38,402 bases of DNA, from the NCBI GenBank assembly GCA_017883385.1, contig JADGNQ010000042.1:1-38402 (forward strand), read 5' to 3'. The translations under genes and the position numbers were made by a program. Shown here piece by piece: positions 22,603 to 32,762 of the stretch (positions are counted from its first letter, which is position 1; each line of letters opens with the position of its first letter). The notes beneath the pieces were generated by a model. The model had not been told where the DNA came from and searched no databases. It saw only the letters and a list, made by a program, of their open reading frames with translations. The stretch is from Candidatus Sulfotelmatobacter sp. Lineage in GTDB: Bacteria > Acidobacteriota > Terriglobia > Terriglobales > Acidobacteriaceae.

Positions 22603-24462
22603 TTAATTGTTCTCGTTGCTGGCGCGCTTCCAGGAAATCAGCTCGCCGATTGTCGAACTCGTGCTCGAAACCGGCTGCTTGTAGGCTTCCACTTCCGAGC
22701 GCGAGGCCTCTTCGCCCACGGCGCGGATGCTGAGTCCGACTTTCTTCTCTTCCGGGCTCATCTTGATGATCTTGAACTCATGCTCAACACCGGGCTCAAG
22801 ATGCAGAGGCTGGCCGTTGCCGTCCACCGCCTCGGACTTGTGGCACAGACCTTCCACGCCCTCGGCGATCTCTACGAACGCGCCGAACGCAGCCACACGC
22901 AGCACTTTGCCGTGAACCACGTCGCCGATGTGATGCGTCTGGAAAAACGATTCCCATACATCCGGCTGCAGCTGCTTCATGCCTAGAGACAGGCGGCGCT
23001 TGTCGGGTTCGATGGCCAGAACAATCGCCTTCACGCGGTCGCCCTTCTTCAGAACTTCCGAAGGATGCTTCACGCGTTTGGTCCAGCTCAGGTTGCTCAC
23101 ATGGACGAGGCCGTCGATGCCATCTTCGATCTCGATAAAAGCGCCGAAGTCGGTCAGATTGCGCACGCGTCCTTCGACAGTCATACCGACGGGGAACTTC
23201 TCATGCAACGAGTCCCACGGATTGGCCGCCAGTTGCCGCATTCCGAGCGAAATGCGCCGCTCAGTCGGGTTCACGTTGAGCACAACGCACTCCACATGAT
23301 CGCCGACGTTCACCAGCTTCGACGGATGCTTCATCCGCTTCGACCACGTCATCTCGCTGACGTGGACCAGGCCTTCGATTCCCTGCTCCAACTCCACGAA
23401 CGCTCCGTAGTCGGTCACGCTGATCACGCGTCCGCCTACGTGCGCGCCCTCGGGATAACGATGCTCGGCATCGAGCCACGGATCAGGCGTGAGCTGCTTG
23501 AATCCCAGCGAAACACGCTGCTTCTCTTTGTCGTACTTGAGCACCTTGACCTGAATCTGATCGCCAACGTTGACCAGATCCTTCGGGTGAGTCAGCCGTC
23601 CCCAGGACATGTCGGTGATGTGGAGCAACCCATCGAGCCCACCCAAGTCGACGAACGCGCCGTATTCGGTCAGGTTCTTGACCACACCCGTGAGCACGGA
23701 ACCTTCTTCCAGGTGCTCGAGCGTCTTGGAGCGCTTTTCGTTCTGTTCGCCTTCGAGCAGATCCTTGCGCGAGACTACGATGTTGCCGCGCTTCTTGTTG
23801 AGCTTGATGACGGCGACTTCGACGATCTGTCCCTTCATCCCGTCCAGATTACGGATGGGCCGCAGGTCGACCTGCGAACCGGGCAGGAAGGCGTGCGCAC
23901 CCAGGATGTCGACCGTAAGACCGCCTTTGATGCGGTCGATCACAACCGCCTTGATCGGCTTCTTTTCGTTGTACGCTTTCTCGATTTCTTCCCACGCATG
24001 AATGCGCTGCGCCTTCTGGTGCGAGAGGTTGATGTAGCCCTCTTCCGCCTCGCCCTTGTCGCGCATCACGTCGATTTCGTCGCCGGGCTTGAACTTCGGC
24101 TTGCCCTCGTGATCGAGCACCTCGGCCAGCGGAAGCATGCCTTCCGACTTGGCGCCGATATCGACGACCACGTGCGTCCCGGTCAGCTTCAGCACCGTGC
24201 CCTTGATGACGCGATCTTCACTCACGGCCTCTTCGGCTTCGGTGGTGAAGTTCTCCAGCACCGAGGCGAAGTCCTCGCCAGGGGCGGGCTTGTCGTCGGA
24301 AGCAGAGGCCGCATGCGGCGTCTCGGTCGATACAGCGGTTTCGGCGGCAGCCTGATGCTGTTCGGGCTGGTGCTGCTCGACCTGCTGTTCTGGCGCCGTC
24401 GGTTCTTCAGTTACGACAGCGGAATTGGATTCGGAGTTGTGGGCGGTGGTCTCGTCGAACAA
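22603..24462 (-). CDS. rpsA: 30S ribosomal protein S1
   Basis: 619 aa with six S1/OB-fold repeats after an acidic, Gln/Ala/Glu-rich N-terminal extension (1-80). Domains begin near residues 85, 165, 255, 340, 425 and 515; domains 3-5 show the canonical GxVxNLTxYGAFVDLGGLDGLLHITDMSW pattern. It binds mRNA on the 30S subunit and helps initiation on weak or structured leaders, relevant in a region with several leaderless or SD-poor genes. The start is TTG 24462 with AGAGAGG 7 bases upstream; no ATG is available. A strong promoter lies about 150 bases upstream. Confidence 0.95.
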   Translation of the reverse strand: MFDETTAHNSESNSAVVTEEPTAPEQQVEQHQPEQHQAAAETAVSTETPHAASASDDKPAPGEDFASVLENFTTEAEEAVSEDRVIKGTVLKLTGTHVVVDIGAKSEGMLPLAEVLDHEGKPKFKPGDEIDVMRDKGEAEEGYINLSHQKAQRIHAWEEIEKAYNEKKPIKAVVIDRIKGGLTVDILGAHAFLPGSQVDLRPIRNLDGMKGQIVEVAVIKLNKKRGNIVVSRKDLLEGEQNEKRSKTLEHLEEGSVLTGVVKNLTEYGAFVDLGGLDGLLHITDMSWGRLTHPKDLVNVGDQIQVKVLKYDKEKQRVSLGFKQLTPDPWLDAEHRYPEGAHVGGRVISVTDYGAFVELEQGIEGLVHVSEMTWSKRMKHPSKLVNVGDHVECVVLNVNPTERRISLGMRQLAANPWDSLHEKFPVGMTVEGRVRNLTDFGAFIEIEDGIDGLVHVSNLSWTKRVKHPSEVLKKGDRVKAIVLAIEPDKRRLSLGMKQLQPDVWESFFQTHHIGDVVHGKVLRVAAFGAFVEIAEGVEGLCHKSEAVDGNGQPLHLEPGVEHEFKIIKMSPEEKKVGLSIRAVGEEASRSEVEAYKQPVSSTSSTIGELISWKRASNENN

Positions 24463-24530
24463 GGTTATGCCTCTCTGATGACGGGATGCGGGGCCTGCTC
24501 TGCGGACTGCTGGATGAGCCGTTTGGTTGT

Positions 24531-24556
24531 GGTGGGCCCACCCTGGCGGGTGAGCT
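24531..24556 (-). promoter_or_regulatory. structured 5' leader of rpsA
   Basis: The rpsA leader (about 148 nt, 24463-24610) contains the perfect palindrome GGTGGGCCCACC (24531-24542), which runs into a second pairing, CACCC-TGG-CGGGTG (24539-24552). S1 commonly represses its own translation through leader structure, so this could be its target; that is inference. Confidence 0.35.
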
Positions 24557-24616
24557 TGGACAATCCCAGCTGTCGGACGTTTTTACAGAGAACCCGCGTC
24601 CAATGGGAACTCTTCG

Positions 24617-24646
24617 ACTATAGCAATGGCTTGCGAACAGTGTCAA
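24617..24646 (-). promoter_or_regulatory. sigma-70 promoter of rpsA
   Basis: On the minus strand TTGACA (24641-24646), an 18-bp spacer and TATAGT (24617-24622). The near-consensus boxes predict a start near 24610. No better promoter lies closer to the gene. Confidence 0.8.
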
Positions 24647-24726
24647 ACGCAAATCTTGCGTATGTTACAGGAAGGTTTCAGCGTTACGGTTTCGGAACAG
24701 GCTTCAATCTGCTACCCTGCCCTGCT

Positions 24727-25221
24727 ATGGATTACCTCTGGACCCCGTGGCGCTACGCCTACGTCTCTTCCACGGAAAAGGCCGCCGGGTGCGTGTTCTG
24801 CGAAGCCCCAAAAGAGGACGACGCCAAAGTGCACATCGTGCACCGCGGCCAACACTGCTACGTCATCCTGAATGCGTATCCCTACACGCCCGGGCACGTG
24901 ATGATCGTCCCCTACGCGCATTTGGACGAGTTGCAGAAGTTGCCGCTCGAAGCCGCCAACGAAATGATGGCGCTTTCGCAGCGCATGGAAACGGTGCTGC
25001 GCGAGCTCTATCATCCCGATGGGATCAACCTGGGGATGAATATCGGCAAGGCTGCGGGCGCGGGCATTGCCGGACATATTCATATGCACGTCCTGCCGCG
25101 GTGGGTGGCGGATGCGAATTTTGTGTCGGTCGTGGGGGAGACGCGGGTGCTGCCGGAGACGCTGGAAGTAACTTGGGGCCGGATGACTGCGGCTTTGAAG
25201 GCGGTTATTTCTGCTCCCTAA
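24727..25221 (+). CDS. HIT-family nucleotide hydrolase/phosphorylase
   Basis: 164 aa. The histidine triad is GHIHMHVLPRW (H117, H119, H121, with H121 catalytic). C22 and C25 (CVFC) near the N terminus and a downstream His may bind zinc, as in the Ap4A-phosphorylase-like HIT branch common in Gram-positives and Acidobacteriota. It should act on dinucleoside polyphosphates or nucleotidyl conjugates in the cytoplasm. The ATG at 24727 is the natural start (MDYLWTPWRYAYV); a very long upstream reading is antisense to rpsA and is rejected. A TGCTACCCT (24710-24718) 8 bases before the ATG may be an extended -10, making a short or absent leader possible. Confidence 0.93.
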   Translation: MDYLWTPWRYAYVSSTEKAAGCVFCEAPKEDDAKVHIVHRGQHCYVILNAYPYTPGHVMIVPYAHLDELQKLPLEAANEMMALSQRMETVLRELYHPDGINLGMNIGKAAGAGIAGHIHMHVLPRWVADANFVSVVGETRVLPETLEVTWGRMTAALKAVISAP

Positions 25222-25228
25222 ACGCGGT

Positions 25229-27372
<2,144 letters not shown>

Positions 27373-27403
27373 TCAGGTAGCACTTGGGAAGAAATAGAAC
27401 GCA

Positions 27404-27922
27404 ATGCAAATCCTTGAGACATCGCGGCTGATCCTGCGGGAGCTCGGTCCAGACGACACGGATGCTATCGCGCGCGTGCTCTCCGATCCCGAGACCATGC
27501 GCTTCTACCCGGCTCCCTATGACCGGGCAGGGGTCGAGGATTGGATCGCCAGAAATCTCGGCCGCTATGCGCACGACGGCCACGGACGCTGGGCCATGAT
27601 CCTCAAAGCGGGCGGCGAGCTGATCGGCGACTGCGGCCTCACCGTGCAAAATGTGGATGGTACAGATGAGATCGAAATCGGCTACCACGTGCGGCGCGAT
27701 TTGTGGGGACACGGCCTGGCCACCGAGGCGGCTCGCGCCTGCCGCGATTACGGGTTCGCCCACTTGTCCGTGGGGCGGGTCATTTCGCTCATCCGTCCGG
27801 CAAATCTCCCATCCCGCCGCGTAGCGGAGAAAAATGGTATGGCCGCCTGGAAAGAGGTGATGTGGCACAACCTGCCGCACCTTTTGTACGCCATTCGTCG
27901 AGAAGAAGCAGGCAACAAATAA
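27404..27922 (+). CDS. GNAT-family N-acetyltransferase (RimJ/RimL-like)
   Basis: 172 aa. The opening MQILETSRLILRELGPDD is typical of RimJ/RimL-type GNATs, and the acetyl-CoA pocket motif is in IEIGYHVRRDLWGHGLATEAARACRDYGF (91-120, R/Q-x-x-G-x-G/A as RRDLWGHGLA). The C-terminal NLPSRRVAEKNGM matches the family's N-x-x-S-x-x-V-x-x-K-x-G motif. It acetylates an amine: ribosomal protein N terminus, amino acid or drug. The target is unknown. It diverges from ligA and is followed by a hairpin at 27924. Confidence 0.92.
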   Translation: MQILETSRLILRELGPDDTDAIARVLSDPETMRFYPAPYDRAGVEDWIARNLGRYAHDGHGRWAMILKAGGELIGDCGLTVQNVDGTDEIEIGYHVRRDLWGHGLATEAARACRDYGFAHLSVGRVISLIRPANLPSRRVAEKNGMAAWKEVMWHNLPHLLYAIRREEAGNK

Positions 27923-27923
27923 C

Positions 27924-27947
27924 GGGGGCTGGCGAGCGCCAGCCCCC
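27924..27947. terminator. hairpin between convergent genes
   Basis: GGGGGCTGGC and GCCAGCCCCC form a 10-11 bp perfect stem with a minimal loop, between stops at 27922 and 27964. Reading leftward, it is followed by GTTATTTGTT, a modest T-rich tail; reading rightward, no T-run follows. It most likely ends the leftward TPR gene and may slow both polymerases. Confidence 0.7.
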
Positions 27948-27963
27948 GAAAACCAAATCGCAG

Positions 27964-29610
27964 CTACACCAAGTCATCCAGCTTCAGCGTCTGGGCCCCG
28001 CCCTTCCACGACGATTCAAACTGCTTCTGAACAAAGCCCGCATCGTAGTCGCGCTTCTGCTGCAGCAGAGTCTGGCGCAATCCCCACAGCGAGCGCGGGT
28101 TCCGCGGATTGCGGTCCAAATCTTCGCGGAATACTTTCTCCGCGCCCGCCACATCCCCACTCATCAGCAAGGCACCGCCAAGATTTTCGCGCACCGGGTA
28201 GAACCAGTCGGGCGGCTCGCCATAGTTCAGCTTGTCTTGAATCGCAACCGCTTCGCGTAGCATGGCGATCGCGCCGTTGTTGTCCTTCTTCGCCATGGCA
28301 ATCTTTGCGCCCACGACATCCTTCGCGATTTTCATGATGTCTTTGGCTTTGTTATTAATCGGCATCTGAAAGATGACGTCGGGCGGCGTCGCCTCCTCGG
28401 CATCGGAAACAATCTTGTACTCCGCCTCGGCTTCCGCCATTTTGCCCGTCCCGGCAAGAGCCAGACCGCGGCCGAAATGCCAGAAAACGGTGGCGGTCTT
28501 CATCGCGGGGTCCGGCGCCGCCATCTTCAAAATCTCGTTCCAGTGATGGAAGCGAATCTCCACCGCCACCGGGATCGTCATAAACCCCTCCAGCGGCGGC
28601 ATGTCTTTAACATGTGGACCCACATTCGCCACTAGCAAGTCGGCGTTCTTCCGCGCCTCGGCGTAACGGCCGTTCATCGCCCCGCACATGGCGACGAAAT
28701 GCAGGTTGTGGCTGTAGTACATCATCGGGTAGATGCCCTGCGCGCCGGTTGCCTTGATGTAGGCGCGGTCCACGATGGCCGCCTGCTCGTTCGTCTTGAC
28801 CGCGGCGTCGTAGTCTCCGGTGCGGATGTAGACGTGCGCGGGCATATGCACGATGTGCCCCGCCCCGGGCGCCAGTGCCGCTAGCTTGTTCGCTCCGGCC
28901 AACGCGCGCTCGGGATTGTTCGAGGCCTCCACTGCATGGATGTAATAGTGGATGGCTCCCAGATGGTTGGGATCGCGCTTCATGACAGATTCCAGCGTCG
29001 CCACGATTTCGTCGGTGCCCGCCTCGGGCGTGCCATCCTGATGCCAAAGCCCCCACGGATGCAAGTTCATTCCTGACTCGGCAAACAGCGTGGCTACGTC
29101 CAGATCGTCGGGAAATTCGGCAGAAACTTGGCGCATGGCGTTGTGATATTCCTCGGCGGCCTTCTTCAAATCTGAATTCGGGTCCGCCGGAAACCGCTTC
29201 GCCATCGCCTGGATGTAAGCCTGTTCGCTGGGCGAGGCTCCTGCCGATAAGTCGACGGCCTTCTGCACTGCGTCATGCGCGTGCTTGTAGCGGTCGGGAT
29301 CGGCAGGATCGTTGTAGTTCGGTCCCACCGCCTCGGCAACGCCCCAGTAGGCCATCGCCAGCTTAGGATCGAGTTCCGCGGCGTGCTGGAACGATCGTGC
29401 AGCCTCGTCATGGTTAAAGGCGTAAATAAAGCGCAGTCCCTGGTCAAAGAACTGCTGCGCCTGCGGGTTATGGGTGGAAACAGGATGATGGAGATTTCCC
29501 AACCCTGTCACCAGCGTGACCGGGTGGGTCTGCATGTGGGAGGCATGATCTTGCGCCGGCGCGCCCAGGCAGAGCAAAGCACCGCACAGCACTTGCGCCA
29601 GAATTTTCAT
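27964..29610 (-). CDS. exported TPR-repeat protein
   Basis: 548 aa from ATG 29610 with AGGAGG 9 bases upstream; longer readings are spurious. A signal peptide (MKILAQVLCGALLCLGAPAQ) sends it to the periplasm. Tetratricopeptide-type helix pairs run through the protein, for example PQAQQFFDQGLRFIYAFNHDEAARSFQHAAELDPKLAMAYWGVAEAVG, and again toward the C terminus (SGDVAGAEKVFREDLDRNPRNPRSLWGL). The N terminus is His-rich. TPRs mediate protein contacts; the partner is unknown. It diverges from the DinB-like gene over a 135-bp intergenic region. Confidence 0.9.
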   Translation of the reverse strand: MKILAQVLCGALLCLGAPAQDHASHMQTHPVTLVTGLGNLHHPVSTHNPQAQQFFDQGLRFIYAFNHDEAARSFQHAAELDPKLAMAYWGVAEAVGPNYNDPADPDRYKHAHDAVQKAVDLSAGASPSEQAYIQAMAKRFPADPNSDLKKAAEEYHNAMRQVSAEFPDDLDVATLFAESGMNLHPWGLWHQDGTPEAGTDEIVATLESVMKRDPNHLGAIHYYIHAVEASNNPERALAGANKLAALAPGAGHIVHMPAHVYIRTGDYDAAVKTNEQAAIVDRAYIKATGAQGIYPMMYYSHNLHFVAMCGAMNGRYAEARKNADLLVANVGPHVKDMPPLEGFMTIPVAVEIRFHHWNEILKMAAPDPAMKTATVFWHFGRGLALAGTGKMAEAEAEYKIVSDAEEATPPDVIFQMPINNKAKDIMKIAKDVVGAKIAMAKKDNNGAIAMLREAVAIQDKLNYGEPPDWFYPVRENLGGALLMSGDVAGAEKVFREDLDRNPRNPRSLWGLRQTLLQQKRDYDAGFVQKQFESSWKGGAQTLKLDDLV

Positions 29611-29745
29611 CTGGTCAATCCTCCTGAGTTCAATTGGAATTCGAGCCCCTAACAAACTGAGAAACAGCTGTGGAAAAACGCCCCTTGTAAGTGCGCCCAG
29701 CTTATGCCAAATTGAACCCCTTGCCAAGTCGTTTGCAAGCGAACC

Positions 29746-30264
29746 ATGCCGAAGGCCCCCTGCCCAATCGATGCGGTCGCCGTTGAGAATCCATACATCC
29801 GCCAGCTTCCCGGCGCCCTGCTCAACGCCTTCAACACCAACAACCGCATCAATCATTACCTGATCGATAACCTGCCGCCCGCAGCCTGGAAAGCCAAGGC
29901 GCCGGACGGCAAGGGCCGTACCATTGGCGCGATAGTAGCGCACATGCACAACGTGCGCGTGATGTGGCTGAAGGCCGCCGAGTCCGAGGAGATTCCCGCG
30001 CTGTTGGATCGCACCACGGTGACTCCCTCGCAAGCCTTGCGCGCCCTGGAAAACAGCCGCCACGCTCTCAGCGTGATCATCAGCCGCGCCATAGCGGGTG
30101 ATGGCCGCATCAAGAGCTTTCGCCCCGATGTGGCTGGGTTTCTCGGGTACCTGATCGCGCATGACGCCCACCACCGCGGGCAGATCGCCATGCTCGCCCG
30201 CCAGCTCGGCCATCCCCTGCCCCAGAAAGCCATGTTCGGCATGTGGGAGTGGGGCTCCCGCTGA
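29746..30264 (+). CDS. DinB-like metal-binding four-helix protein
   Basis: 172 aa. The expected DinB/YfiT metal ligands are H68 (IVAHMHN) and the HxxxH pair H139/H143 in AHDAHHRGQI. A DinB four-helix bundle spans most of the protein. Members include bacillithiol/mycothiol-type S-transferases and damage-induced proteins of unknown chemistry. The C-terminal GMWEWGSR is a common ending in the family. The first part (1-20) is an extension without clear homology. It is expressed away from the TPR gene. Confidence 0.88.
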   Translation: MPKAPCPIDAVAVENPYIRQLPGALLNAFNTNNRINHYLIDNLPPAAWKAKAPDGKGRTIGAIVAHMHNVRVMWLKAAESEEIPALLDRTTVTPSQALRALENSRHALSVIISRAIAGDGRIKSFRPDVAGFLGYLIAHDAHHRGQIAMLARQLGHPLPQKAMFGMWEWGSR

Positions 30265-30323
30265 TGTTGCTCGCGGATTACAGGCATTTCAAAGCACGCC
30301 TACGGAAAGTCCGATTCGTATCA

Positions 30324-30346
30324 GGGCGCGGCTTTCAGCCGTGCCG
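30324..30346. repeat. GGCGCGGCT-TTCAGCCGTGCCG repeat
   Basis: Imperfect palindrome closely matching 16454-16475. The surrounding 30265-30544 gap (280 bases) also holds CGGCTTCAGCCG-like segments (30366-30420) and a TACAAT (about 30521) that may serve as a -10 for the next gene. Confidence 0.6.
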
Positions 30347-30544
30347 ATTCGGTGAACAAAAGAACCTCGGCTTCAGCCGCTGCTGCTCCGCGAACGCGGC
30401 AGCATCGCTGAAGCGAAGCCCTCATACAAAGCGTGACTTTTCAGCAAACTGTTTCGCAGCTGTTTGGAACCGCTCTCCCATCCTGAGATCTGCTCTAGCG
30501 CTCCGCTGATCTTCCCTCAGGTACAATCCAGCTTCGATCACGCT

Positions 30545-31501
30545 ATGCGCAAGGCGGCGTTGCTCTACAACCCGGATTCCGGTGGCAGTAAGCAACGCCA
30601 GCGGGAATTGGAAGCCCCACTCGCGGTGCTCAGAGGCGGGGGCGTCGAGGCGAATCTCATTCCCACACGGTCCCAGGATCATGCGGGCGACGAAACACGG
30701 CGCGCTGTCGCCTCCGGCTGTGACACGATCTTCGCCTGTGGCGGCGACGGCACCATCCACAACATCGCTCAAGTCCTCGCAACATCGCCGGTCGCCTTGG
30801 CGATCTTGCCCATGGGAACCGCCAACGCTCTGGCGCACGACCTTGGCCTTCCTTTCAATGTAATCGCCGCGGCCAAGTCTGCCCTGCGCGCAACCCCTCG
30901 CCGCGTTGCGCTCGGCTGCGTAAAATACGCGGACATCCAGGAAAAACGCGCTTCGCGCTATTTTGTCGTCGCTGCCGGGGTCGGCGTCGATGCCCACCTT
31001 TTCTACAAACTCCATAGCGGAGCCAAGCAGCGCATAGGCATGGCCGCCTATTACGCCAAAGCCTGGAACCTGTGGTTTACCTATCCCATGACAAGATTTG
31101 CTGCCGAGTACGCTGAAACGGGGTCGGACGCGCTCAAGCGTGCTGACGTTACCGAGCTGATGGCGGTCCGTATTCGCAATTTCGGCGGAGTGGTGCAGGA
31201 ACTGGCTCCGGGGGCATCGCTCGATCGCGACGACATGCGACTGGTCTGCTGCCGCACCGCCAGCCGCCTCGCGTACCTCGCCTACGTAACCCGCGGCCTG
31301 CTGCGGCTCCGCTGGCGGATTCCCGGCATTGACCTTGCGTATAGCAAGAAAGTGTCGTGCGACTACCGGACGTCCTCTTTTGCCGCATCACAACAGCAGC
31401 CGAGGATCTATGTCGAAGCAGACGGTGAACTCCTCGGCACGCTTCCGGCAGAAATCACTGTTGTGCCGGACGCCCTGACCTTGTTGGCGCCCTCACGCTG
31501 A
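30545..31501 (+). CDS. diacylglycerol/lipid kinase-like protein (DAGK catalytic domain)
   Basis: 318 aa from ATG 30545. The start KAALLYNPDSGGSKQ holds the first nucleotide-binding motif; FACGGDGTIHNIAQ is the catalytic GGDGT motif; LPMGTANALAHDLGLP is the GTxNxxA motif. The C terminus ends in a family-typical YVEADGELLGTLPAEITVVPDAL. It phosphorylates a lipid such as diacylglycerol or an undecaprenol-type or sphingoid substrate (YegS/BmrU/DgkB branch). No strong SD is visible. An internal segment (about 155-175) resembles the usual YYAKAWN region. Confidence 0.93.
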   Translation: MRKAALLYNPDSGGSKQRQRELEAPLAVLRGGGVEANLIPTRSQDHAGDETRRAVASGCDTIFACGGDGTIHNIAQVLATSPVALAILPMGTANALAHDLGLPFNVIAAAKSALRATPRRVALGCVKYADIQEKRASRYFVVAAGVGVDAHLFYKLHSGAKQRIGMAAYYAKAWNLWFTYPMTRFAAEYAETGSDALKRADVTELMAVRIRNFGGVVQELAPGASLDRDDMRLVCCRTASRLAYLAYVTRGLLRLRWRIPGIDLAYSKKVSCDYRTSSFAASQQQPRIYVEADGELLGTLPAEITVVPDALTLLAPSR

Positions 31502-31640
31502 GCCTCATTTCGCCGCCACCTCGTTCCGCCGAATTACTTTGCGTCTTCACCGGGATTCCCGCGTCAAATTGACTTCGCTGAGTCTTCCGATTCGTCGGAG
31601 GTGGCACATCTCGGCACAGTGAAATAGAATTCCTCGAGCC

Positions 31641-32720
31641 TTGGAACCTATCACCCATTTCCTGACCGGCGCGTGCATGGGCCGTGCTGGGCTTAACCGC
31701 AAGACGGCACTGGCCACCCTTACGCTCACGCTCGCAGCGGAAGCTCCTGACCTGGACGTTCTCGCAGGCTTCCGGGGTCGGGCCTTCGGTTTCGCCCACC
31801 ATCGCGGCTTCACCCACTCCTTCGTCGGGATCCTGCTCGATGCCGCACTCGTCGTCGGCTTCGTCTATCTGGTCTGGCGGATACGTGGGCGCAGGACAAA
31901 AGATCCCAACCTGCCACCGCGTTTTGGCTTGCTCTTCTTCTATGCCTGTCTCGCGGGGCTGAGCCACATCCTGCTCGATTTCACCAACAACTATGGTGTC
32001 CGCCCGTTCTGGCCGTTTTCGGAGAAATGGTATTCCTGGGATATCGTCTTTATTGTCGAACCGGTTATGCTCGCGTTCCTGTTTCTCGGACTAGTGGTGC
32101 CAGGCTTGTTCGCCTTGATCGACAAGGAAATCGGCGCTCGCCACCGTGGCCCTCGCGGCCGCCTTGCCGCTATCCTCGCGCTCGCCGGTGTCGTCCTGAT
32201 GTGGGGACTGCGCGACTACGAACACCGCCGTGCCATCAACGCGCTCGAAGCTCGCACCTACGATGGCGCTGATCCTCTGCGAGTCTCGGCCTATCCCCAG
32301 TGGATCGATCCTTTCCACTGGTACGGCGTAGTGGAGACTCCGGCCTTCTTCGCCCTCGCCCCGGTAAATTCTCTCGGACCGGAGGTCGATCCCGAAGGCC
32401 GCCTCGACATCCGCTATAAACCCGAAGAAACTACCGTCACTCTGGCGGCGAAAAAGTCCTACACGGGGCGGGTGTTTCTGGATTGGGCGCAATACCCCAT
32501 CACCGAAACCGAAGCGCTCGAACCCCCGCAGGAAGGCTACATCGTCTATTTCCAGGACCTGCGCTTCGTTGGGATCCCGAGTCCGATCGCCCCGCGCGGG
32601 GATCGCGGCCCTCTGGGCAGGGCCGTCCGACTGGACAACAACCTGCACGTTGTCGGGGACGTCTTCGGCTCGGGAATGGATCGGGTAGTCGTGCCCGAAC
32701 CCGGCCAGCACAGAGATTAG
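31641..32720 (+). CDS. YdjM-like membrane-bound metal-dependent hydrolase
   Basis: 359 aa from TTG 31641. The N-terminal motifs ITHFLTGACMGR, AAEAPDLDVL and FAHHRGFTHSFVG give the conserved His/Asp/His-His-His ligand set of the YdjM/DUF457 family (COG1988). Several transmembrane helices follow (about 55-75, 90-110, 130-160, 180-195). The C-terminal half is a soluble domain, likely on the periplasmic side. The true substrate of this family is unknown. A TAGAAT (31624-31629) lies close to the start, so the leader is short. Confidence 0.85.
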   Translation: MEPITHFLTGACMGRAGLNRKTALATLTLTLAAEAPDLDVLAGFRGRAFGFAHHRGFTHSFVGILLDAALVVGFVYLVWRIRGRRTKDPNLPPRFGLLFFYACLAGLSHILLDFTNNYGVRPFWPFSEKWYSWDIVFIVEPVMLAFLFLGLVVPGLFALIDKEIGARHRGPRGRLAAILALAGVVLMWGLRDYEHRRAINALEARTYDGADPLRVSAYPQWIDPFHWYGVVETPAFFALAPVNSLGPEVDPEGRLDIRYKPEETTVTLAAKKSYTGRVFLDWAQYPITETEALEPPQEGYIVYFQDLRFVGIPSPIAPRGDRGPLGRAVRLDNNLHVVGDVFGSGMDRVVVPEPGQHRD

Positions 32721-32762
32721 CGGGCAGCTCGAATAGTTCGCAGGTCACTTTGCGGAGTACCT

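Noticed and set aside
23065-24726. Very long open frame opposite rpsA, continuing into the HIT gene
   Set aside because: It is antisense to a clear S1 protein; only the part from 24727 matches a family. High GC makes such antisense frames common.
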